Shown in pieces: positions 55,616 to 64,000 of a stretch of DNA of 64,000 nt (position 1 is its first letter; each line of letters opens with the position of its first letter). A model generated the notes under the pieces. The model was not told the DNA's origin, did no database searches, and saw only the letters and a list, made by a program, of their open reading frames with translations. A program made the translations under genes and the position numbers. The DNA is from Actinostola sp. cb2023. Lineage: Eukaryota; Cnidaria; Anthozoa; Actiniaria; Actinostolidae. The stretch covers positions 37,953 through 101,952 of the forward strand of contig JAUJYZ010000048.1 in assembly GCA_033675265.1 (NCBI GenBank). The letters run 5' to 3'.

Positions 55616-55930
55616 TGTCGACACTATGACTTTCCCTGGTAATAGATTACGTAAGATAGATGTATGAACCACGTACTTTTAGGAGGATACCCAGTGACGT
55701 TCAGGATGTACGTTAGTAATATTTCTCAATGTCCACGTAATATACTTGTAATTATACTCTAGAATTATCCTTAGCTCTATCTTAAATAGAGGTACCAAAT
55801 AGTTTGTATTGTAAGTTAGTTCAGTTAGAAGACTCAGAAGACATTGTAAACAAAGGTTTAAAGGAGAATAAACTGTGTCCGTTTATTTTGAGTGCTTTCG
55901 TCTGGTCTCGGGGCTTTGAGAAGCTTTGTG
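55616..55930 (+). mobile_element. Second LTR-like sequence with primer-site-like edge
   Basis: It starts TGTCGACAC, has CTTAAATAGAGG (about 55780) and AATAAA (about 55867), and is followed by TTTGGTGGCAGCGACAG (55934-55950), which resembles a Gypsy primer-binding region. Its internal order parallels the LTR-like sequence at 33105. No gag or pol follows, so only an end is left. Confidence 0.45.
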
Positions 55931-55975
55931 AAATTTGGTGGCAGCGACAGTGGGATCTATATTCTTGTTGGAAGT

Positions 55976-57147
55976 ACAGCCAGATTAGTATCAAATTTGA
56001 TAACGCTCTTTTGTTTTGATATTTGAGAAATCAAAACATTCATTAGCCAATCAGAAGTCGGTATCATGCAACAGTGATGACGGATGAAGACGGCCAACAA
56101 ATGTTTCAGTTGAATTGGGGAGAATTCCGATATCAGACCGGCCAAGTTTATAGTTTGGTTTACTATGATGTTATTATAAAACATGGAACTGTATTTAAAA
56201 ATGAAATATATACTGTACACTTGATTGTTAAATTTAAATTATCCTTATTATCCCGGACTATACATCAGTCAAATCCAAGAGCGCTCATCCTCATTTGACC
56301 TCTGACTGCACAATGCTGGTTTTCTTAAAGAGAAATTTAATAATAGCATTTATTAAATTATTTTAGGAAAGCATTTGGGGAGAAGATGAATTTAAATTAC
56401 ATACTGAGGTAACGATAAGACTCAAGATACCTGGGAAGATATCTGGATGTTTACAACTACACGTGGCAAAGTCCATGCCGCGTACTGTTCTACTTCTACT
56501 TAAAAATAATAATAAAGCGGTATAAACCTCGCATAATCAATAACTCTGATAGGAAATATCGCCAATAGAATGTAATCGAGAACAGCAGTATGAAACTGCT
56601 ACTGAATCAAACCCCAGTCAATACCAAAGGCACTCTTATAACGCTATAGTTGCTAGTCGAGTATATAAACAGCGGGCGGAGCGCGATTAAATAAGCAATG
56701 TAAGTACACACATAACCTCCGCGGCCCACTCGTACGGTCCGCGGCCCAGGTTGGCACTTAGTACAAATGAAAGAAGAATATCTCCTGAATCTTCCTGACT
56801 AAAAATCTAAGCCCAAGCAGATTTTTATAGGCAGAAAGATAAGCATTTATCTGAGGAATTGGGCTGAAATTGGCTTCAAATTAGCGCTTTGAAGCGCCAG
56901 CTCGGCACAGAAAATAATTCACCGTTTGCCACGATTTCGTTCCATTGCTCCGGAAACCATCCCAAGTGAAGCTTTGAATAATTCTCTTTCACGACATAAC
57001 TTTGAATTTCGCAAAGACTTTCGGGAATATTAATAATCTAGAAAATGAAACCTTTACTGCGAGAGAAACGGAGAGACCCGAATTATGACGCCATAATCCT
57101 TTTAGCCGAAAATATTGGCGTTATCAAATTTGATACTAATCTGGACT
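55976..57147. mobile_element. 1.17-kb element with 26-bp perfect TIRs
   Basis: CAGATTAGTATCAAATTTGA (start 55981) continues six more bases as a perfect inverted repeat of 57118-57143. A few matching bases extend outward (CAG(T)C). The interior has no recognisable gene. Confidence 0.65.
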
Positions 57148-59034
57148 GCTGATCATCGAGTAGGACCGACCCAAGCGTAATAATTAGAAAACAACGATGG
57201 AGGCACTGAAGATAGAGTATAGCGGATACACGTTTGACCGGCTGAGAGAAATAGCCAGAGGAATGCGCCTATAAGTGGAAGGCAAAAAGAAAAAAGAAAT
57301 CATAGACATCCTTTGTAAAACAACAGCAAACACAGAATTTACAGAGCCTCAGCATGCTTAGCCTCCCCCGCAGACTCTTTTTAGGTGTTCGTTCCCTCGT
57401 CTCTTCCCCACGAAGAGTCTGCTCAACCGAGCGCTACATTCCATTCCCTTTGTTTTTCATTGACCACTCCGAACCAATCAGGTTTGATCGATTGTCTGAA
57501 ATGAGCCAATCATAAGGGTTATATTATCACGTTTATTTACGACCTTGTCGATTTCCCGCGAAAAAGTTCGCTGGAAGGTCATCGATGTCTTCCAGCGAAT
57601 ATAAACTGTAAGTATGGAATTGACTCCTAAAAAAATTGTCCGTGGTGAGGTACAATGTTTTCTTTGTTCATGTATTCCCACTAAGAAGGAAAGAATCCGA
57701 ATTTTTGGCACGACTTCTTGGGATATTCCCGGTCTCATCGAAAGCGCAGTTGACATCGACGTGAATGTGTATTCCTCTGTAAACGAAGACTTGTTCTTAT
57801 GTAGCAAGAAATGCTACAAGAGGCTAATTCGATACGACAAGATGAAGAAGAACTTGGAGGCTATCAAGAGAGATATTAAAGAGGATTTTGAAGGGAACAA
57901 TGTTAAAGTGAAGCGAATGAGGCGAGAATCAACGAGTGACGAAAATATCACACCTAGACTGAAACGACAGTCAAGTGCGGCGAAATCGCTGGAATTTAGT
58001 TCTTCTTCTGACAATCATGTCTCCACCACTTGTACTTCTTTCGACAATGATCCCGTGGAACTACAGAATCAAAGGCATCAAACTACAAAGGCCGCTGTGT
58101 TCAATTTGCCTCTCATGCAACGAAGACCATACGAACTTGTCTACAACGCCTTTCCGTTTACAACTACCACTGAAGTTACTAACCCGATAAGTCATTCATC
58201 TGTAAATATAACTTCACGTCCAAAAGATCTCTCATTACAAGATCTCTCATGCATTGAACTACCGCCGTCATCAATGTTTTTAACTTCAACCCCATTACTG
58301 CGTGCAAATAAACCGGTTTCAAGCGCACGGCCGCAAGTAAAGATGTCCGTTGTATACCCGTCCAAAACAGTCAATAAAACTCTTGACGAAGAGTATGAAG
58401 CCCTCGGAAAGGCATTAGTGCATGGTCCGCCTAAAAGAATTGCCTATGCAGTGATGAAATGCAAACTTTTAAGGAAACATGTCATTGAGAAAGTCCTTCG
58501 TGTGGTATCGGGAGAAGTGAGTGGGCTTTGTTCTAGAAGAAATCCCTCTCTCTTGAGAAAAGCTGATTTGGTTAACTATGATATGGAGTCTATATGTGAT
58601 GAATGGAGGAATCGGGCACCAGTCTTTTATTCATTTTTAATGACGTCTGGTATTGCCCAAAAGAACAACGACGCGACATGGCTTCCAAGTATTGCTTTCG
58701 CAGGATCCGTACTTCTAAAGCAGCGAAATGCACACATGAGCGCAACTGCCAGCGTCATCAGTATTCTCCTCAAGACAAGATCTATTGAGGTAATTAAGAA
58801 TATCAGTTTGCTCCCTCATTTTGCCCGTAGGAAGAAAAGCAGTTACATTTTGAATTCTTATTATGACATTGTAAATGTAATATACATTGTAATATACAAT
58901 AAACAACAATACACCAATACAGTTACTTTATAAAATAAGGTAGGGGTTTAAGACCAGGTGGCACAACCCCCAACACACACACACAGGGGTATCAATGTAG
59001 TGTATTGATATATTTATATAAATATATATTTATT

Positions 59035-59125
59035 ATTATTAGTTTTTGGAGGGCCACAGGGTCATCAGTTTATACAAACTGTCACATGCTTATAACCCTC
59101 AATAAATAAAGTCTATTCATTCAAT
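59035..59125 (+). repeat. LINE/SINE-like tail in intron 1
   Basis: GGAGGGCCACAGGGTCATC followed by AATAAATAAAGTCTATTCATTC, a common 3' tail form of non-LTR elements. No coding part is left. Confidence 0.4.
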
Positions 59126-59132
59126 CAATATA

Positions 59133-59275
59133 GAGTGATTCCAATAAACCTGCATGGCACTACTAATTAGCTGTCAGTGTTTATTAGATGCAAAGAAACA
59201 AAAGAAAACAAAAGAGTGAGTGTCTAATAGTGTGTATTGGTATAGTTAGTAATGCCCAGGTTTATTGAATCACTC
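59133..59275. mobile_element. 143-bp MITE
   Basis: The ends GAGTGATTCCAATAAACCTG and the near reverse complement form a hairpin. It lies in intron 1 of the DUF6589-like gene. Confidence 0.7.
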
Positions 59276-59302
59276 CGGCTATATTCAGTAGGGACATACA
59301 TA

Positions 59303-59557
59303 CAGTCATTCTCAAAAAGGTTGTCCAGATGAAAAGACTACAATACTACAATAAAGTCACGTGATTCATTATGTTTTCAATTTCTGTGCGGACTGAGCGT
59401 GGAACTGTGAGTTGATACCAGCGCCATTACATTCAGTTCTCACAAATGTACTTTTGCATCTCAAATTGAAATTCCACGCAAGGAAATTGAATACATAATA
59501 AATCATGTGACTTTATTGTATAGTCTTTTCATCTGACAACCTTTTTGAGAATGACTG
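59303..59557. mobile_element. 255-bp mariner-like MITE
   Basis: CAGTCATTCTCAAAAAGGTT ends in perfect inverted form, bordered by TA on both sides, with arms of more than 80 bp. Confidence 0.8.
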
Positions 59558-59626
59558 TATAAGCTATTGGTACATGTAGTCAGTGACAGTATTATATAAT
59601 AATTAACATTATGTTACCCCCAATAC

Positions 59627-59643
59627 CCCCCCCCCCCCCCCCC

Positions 59644-59676
<33 letters not shown>

Positions 59677-59690
59677 CCCCCCCCAAACCC
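59627..59690 (+). repeat. Poly-C tracts
   Basis: Long C runs broken by AA pairs; another lies at 59838-59858. The open frame across it is an artefact of composition. Confidence 0.85.
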
Positions 59691-62600
59691 AACACACGCA
59701 GGGGATTCAGAGCCGTACATAGCCCAAAATTCAAAAGGGGACAGTACGTATTTAACAGCAAAACATATATATAAATAGTACAGTTCTCAGTACTTTTTGG
59801 TATCTTTCTCGCATTGCATGCTAGGGGGGCAAGTGTCCCCCCCCCCCCCCCCCCCCTTGCCCATGTGCTGTGTACGACTGCTCCCCCTGCCCCTGTGCTG
59901 TGTACGGCCCTGGTATTGATCCAAGTACGGACATACATATAATCTATTGGTACATGTAGTCAGTGACAATATAATTATATAATTATTATATAAAATGTAT
60001 TTTTTTTCTGTGGTCTAAACAGGCAACTTTAAACAGATTTTGCAAGCTCAAGCTAACATGCTCCAACCAATCCACATTAACAAAGCTGGATACCCTTGGT
60101 GAGGATTATGATGCTAAGCTACAGAGCATAAGGGCAAGGATATCAAAGGAAAGCTGTGAGATTAAGAAGTTACAAGATGATGTTAGTATTGCTCAGGGGT
60201 GTTCTAATGCAGTTGAAGCCAGTAAAGAGTTGAAAGCAAATGGAGTCCTGCCACCCAGGGTTTATAATTCCATTTGATAACATTGACATAGAACTCAAGA
60301 GAAAAAACATGACAATGTCAAATCAGAACCAGGTTTTGCATTGGGTCAACCACAAGATGGTAGAGAACAGGGTTTCTGGGAACAATCTTCCAAGACAAAG
60401 CCAAAAGGCAGATATTTTAGATGTCCCAAACATTGAGTTCTTCCCAAATGTTGTTGATCAGATACGTCAAAGGTTTAATTATATAGTATTAGTGTCAATG
60501 ATACTGGTAGATTATTTTGATTGCTTTGAACCACTAAAAGATGCTTGTTTACAGCATATCCCGCACAAACACAGTAAAGAAATGAACCAGAAGTCAGTAA
60601 AGGTATGTCAATTATACAAATAATAGCAATATTTTTATTAGTAATGTAGTTCGTAACGAAACCGTAAGAACTACATTACTAACTTTTTCCAAGCAACAAA
60701 TTACCTAAAAATATTTTTATTGTTACAATACTGTGCAATACAGCCAATTTACCAGTATCGGCTTAATGTGGCAGTGTTTAGGTCTGGATTCTATACCCTG
60801 GGAGAACTATATATAACAACCACTGAGATTATTACATACATTTCCCACAGGAACCCCAACTAGCTTATTTAAACATCTGGTATAAGAGGAGCAGGGGTGC
60901 AACAATAAATTTGATATTAATGTTTGTTGAATGCTTATAATTATGCACAAAAAGGTATTAAAAATATATCAATGAGCTGTCTTATCTTATCTCCTAATGA
61001 AATGCATATCAAAAAATTATTATCTATTTATTGAAATAGATAAATGTCCTTTGAAATAGAAAATTCAAACATTTATACTGTAAAAAATTACATTCTAAAA
61101 ATAATATTATTAATGATACCCTGCATCCTTCAACCATTCAATTAGAAATTATCGACCTAACAAAATAGAATGTATGATATGGATATCTATAATAATAATA
61201 ATAATTTATTCATTTATATTGCAGATTTTATGTTGTGTTTTTTCTTCTTCTTTGATCTCACTTAAGGTTCCACTTGGTGTGATATTTAAGAATGAAAATA
61301 TCAACGAAGACATGTTGGATATTCTGCACCAATTTCATAAATACCTTCCGAAAACCGTTGATGGAGGTTTTGATGGTCAACTATTTGCTGGTGATCAGTT
61401 AACTGTCGAAAGGGCAGTGAATGTCATTTCCTCAGTTAATAATGGTTACACACCCGAAACTCGCCTGGAAGGGATTAATTTACAGCTGGGCGACTGGCAT
61501 GCTGGTGTTAAGATATTGGATGTAATTATTATTTGCTTCTTTGAAAATCCTAGATGAAGTAAACAGTAACCATAGCAACAATATATATGTGTGCATAAAT
61601 TTCAAAATATCTCTTAATAAATAATAGGCCAATTGCTGGCTTTCAACCAGCTGTTAAAACTCCTTGAATCTCATTATTTGCTTCAAATGACGGGCAAACA
61701 CTGTCCTCCATGTGCTATCAAGCAGAGAGTTATTCTATTGAAAAGGTGCAATTCAGCTGATGAAAATTCCTCACGAGACCGGAAATGACGTCTAATGAAA
61801 TCAAGCAATAGAAAAACACAGAAATGAATATTTGCCTATACTAATACTTCAGTGAGAAATGTGTTATGATAAGTACTTTTTCATAATATATATAGCTACA
61901 TTTACACATAATCATTGTATTTTATGTGATCTTATTCAACAGGTAATATTCAAAAGGTTCTTTAGTGGAAAATCAGAGGGTGATATCTGCACATTATATT
62001 CAGACCGGACACTCATCAACCGTAGGAATGTTAGGGGTGATCCACATAAAGGATATCGAGCAGACAGGGACTTCTTCATAATTGTCTTAACATCAAGAGT
62101 GATTGCTTCAGCCATGAAAGTACTTGGCTTTGAAGATAAATCCAGTGACCCAATCAAGTGTCCTCTGCCTGAAAATATTACAACCTTACGAAAACTGGAG
62201 AAGATGCAGTATTTGCACAAAGCAGCAGCTTTGATTGTTGATGAATTTGTTTTTAATGATGATTCGGTTGGATTCATGATCAATGAGGTCATCACAGCAC
62301 AAGAAAAACAGGACATCCTAGATCAACAGCAGCTCACCCCAGATGGAAGGTTCAAGTGCAGATTCGTTGGCTGCAATCAGAATTTCAAGTATGATGGCAA
62401 GAGTAGACGAGCACATGAATTGACACACAAACCCACCCCCAGAAATTCCAGATTTACTCATCAGTCCAACTCCTCAAAAACCTCTACTTAGTGCTAAGAA
62501 AAAGTGTGAAGATGACATATTTAACCACAGGTAGCCCAAGCTCAGTATCAGTGGCGTAAATACAGTAAATGTATGGGCTTTCTTGTTCTGGTGTACTTGA

Positions 62601-63041
62601 ATAAATAAATAAAAAATCGTTTGCTTTTATACGCCTCGTGCTTGTTCCTTGTATTGTCCTTTACCTCTGTAGGAATTTCTAGGCCATTCCGCTTGAAATT
62701 GAGAGAGTTACGGCGGTTTAGAAAAAAATTCCCTACCAGTAAGAAAATATAGAAGGTAGGTCACTCATGGCCGCCAGCGAACTCACATGGTCCCACTCAA
62801 ATGCTCTTAAATCTCTCGAAACTAGACATAACGCCAAATTTCTTTCGGTAAACTGTAGTCCAATACAAGTCCGATAAATCACACTGCCATTCCCTTCTCT
62901 TACTCATCGCTATCTGCATCCAAGAGCAAGGTTTTTGTGACTTTCATCGGCAACATGAACCTCTGTACCTTCAAGTCTGACACGGATTTTGAACGGCCGT
63001 ACAAAAAAATGCACACACCGGGGAGGGACAGAGGTACATTT

Positions 63042-63256
63042 GACACTTGAATATAATTTCCGTACCCTCCCGTGAGGATTGCAACCATATCTTGTCAGAG
63101 ATTATAACAAAATCTTTTCTTCGAATTCGTGTTGATTTTCAATACCCTATTTGGAATTTGCTCCAAAGGCCTTTTCCTTGAAATCAGAAGCATTAATTTG
63201 ACAGAAGAAATACTGAAATCTATGATAGAACGAAATTTTATTCAAGTGTCAACTTG
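63042..63256. mobile_element. Small inverted-repeat insert in the loop
   Basis: TTGACACTTGAATATAATTT (63040-63059) and its near reverse at 63236-63255 bound about 215 bp without coding. Confidence 0.5.
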
Positions 63257-63345
63257 ATTAGATTATTATATACTGCACGTTCGTATTTTGAACGAGCTTC
63301 ACGCTCCTGGACGACACGTGTTGAAATAAACTATTGTATTGTATT
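63257..63345 (+). repeat. LINE-like 3' tail with (ATTGT)n
   Basis: GCTCCTGGACGACACGTG followed by AAATAAACTATTGT and ATTGT repeats, the form of a truncated non-LTR retrotransposon end. Confidence 0.45.
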
Positions 63346-64000
63346 GTACCTCTGTCCCTCCCCGGTGTGTGCATTTTTTGTACGGCCGTTCAAAATCCGT
63401 GTCAGACTTGAAGGTACAGAGGTTCATGTTGCCGATGAAAGTCACAAAAACCTTGCTCTTGGATGCAGATAGCGATGAGTAAGAGAAGGGAATGGCAGTG
63501 TGATTTATCGGACTTGTATTGGACTACAGTTCACCGAAAGAAATTTGGCGTTATGTCTAGTTTCGAGAGATTTACGAGCATTTGAGTGGGACCATGTGAG
63601 TTCGCTGGCGGCCATGAGTGACCTACCTTCTATATTTTCTTACTGGTAGGGAATTTTTTTCTAAACCGCCGTAACTCTCTCAATTTCAAGCGGAATGGCC
63701 TAGAAATTCCTACAGAGGTAAAGGACAATACAAGGAACAAGCACGAGGCGTATAAAAGCAAACGATTTTTTATTTATTTATTCAAGTACACCAGAACAAG
63801 AAAGCCCATACATTTACTGTATTTACGCCACTGATACTGAGCTTGGGCTACCTGTGATTTAACTACAACTGTGCTTTACTGGCAGACGGTTTGTTCTTCA
63901 TGAATTTTCTAGATGCTGTGAAAGAGGGAGATGGTACAAGACTAATGAGGCAATACAAGTTCCTACTACTTTACTGTAGAGCAGATGGCCAACACAGCAG

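Larger units (their letters stand above)
62526..63856. mobile_element. 1331-bp palindromic element inserted in an exon
   Basis: Arms 62526-63037 and 63346-63856 (about 511 bp each) are near-identical inverted copies ending CACAGGTAGCCC. ATTTAAC flanks both sides (62519-62525 and 63857-63863), a 7-bp target duplication. Removing the element and one copy of the duplication restores the host reading frame at the join. The loop (63038-63345) holds a smaller inverted pair and a LINE-like tail. The very high arm similarity suggests a recent insertion or ongoing arm conversion. Confidence 0.88.
57614..64000 (+). pseudogene. DUF6589-like gene, frameshifted and split by an insertion (runs off the window)
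   Basis: Exons: 57614-58789, 60023-60602, 61267-61521, 61943-62525, resuming at 63864. Splice sites are good. Exon 1 (392 codons) starts with a Cys-rich region (CFLCSCIPTKKERIRIFG, LFLCSKKCYKRL), then Ser-rich linkers and a helical region. Exon 2 begins with a coiled coil and reaches FIIPFDNIDIELKRKNMT after a +1 frameshift near 60240. Exon 3 has the DUF6589 hallmark GDQLTVERAVN and a DWHAGV motif. Exon 4 ends in a C2H2 finger (FKCRFVGCNQNF...HELTH), followed by a +1 shift in a C-rich run near 62433. A 1331-bp element separates it from the last part (63864-64000: NCALLADGLFFMNFLDAV). The family is multicopy in cnidarians; its role is unknown and possibly transposon-related. With three lesions it is probably dead, though the shifts could be assembly errors. 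Confidence 0.75.

Noticed and set aside
55616..55960. Complete Gypsy retrotransposon
   Set aside because: Only one LTR-like end and a primer-site-like edge are present, and no gag, pol or second LTR follows.
59609..59969. Glycine-rich minus-strand open frames
   Set aside because: They are composition artefacts of poly-C tracts.

Overview
The window looks like a piece of an animal genome, most likely an anthozoan cnidarian (sea anemone or coral). It is AT-rich. Its genes have short exons with GT-AG introns, and it carries many decayed and a few intact DNA transposons, two LTR-like sequences and a dense set of palindromic (MITE or foldback) insertions. Several protein families here (DUF6589-like, DUF7869-like, a MULE-like family, a family with a FTGCDTVS motif) are ones I know as multicopy in cnidarians. 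The organism call is inference; no rRNA or tRNA gene was seen to anchor it.

Layout. 0-7.6 kb: palindromic elements, a decayed Cys/His-rich gene on the minus strand, an unrecognised 131-aa ORF, a TTAA-flanked element, a broken BEL/Pao-type gag joined to a broken HIRAN-like domain, and a minus-strand exon fragment. 7.6-14.9 kb: mostly without genes, with a decayed MULE-like transposase (10.25-11.18 kb), a pogo-like MITE and a 150-bp tandem array. 15-17.25 kb: a minisatellite-bearing element with a second copy inverted at 40.65-43.26 kb. 17.3-23.55 kb: a nest of elements around an apparently intact PIF/Harbinger pair (Myb-like protein plus DDE nuclease), including a short TIR element with a broken PHD finger.

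25.2-39 kb is the gene-rich core. The first gene (25337-31857, 11 exons, 833 codons) joins a ParB-like domain to a region that looks like a degenerate beta-class amino-methyltransferase; its only lesion is two adjacent in-frame stops in exon 9. The second (33544-38957, 8 exons, 894 aa, intact) is a DUF7869-like protein with DDE-like acidic motifs; it starts about 130 bp after an LTR-like sequence. A 21-bp minisatellite lies between them.

43.47-52.06 kb is a large foldback whose arms hold later insertions, including an intact hAT transposon (645-aa transposase with a BED-like finger). 52-57.2 kb is gene-free but rich in short inverted repeats. 57.6-64 kb is a DUF6589-like gene with two +1 frameshifts and a 1331-bp palindromic element inserted in its last visible exon; the reading resumes after the insertion and runs off the window.

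Most of the content is therefore nested mobile DNA. The two points most deserving a second look are the ParB/methyltransferase-like gene and the paired palindromic-minisatellite elements. All domain names were assigned by eye, without a search.
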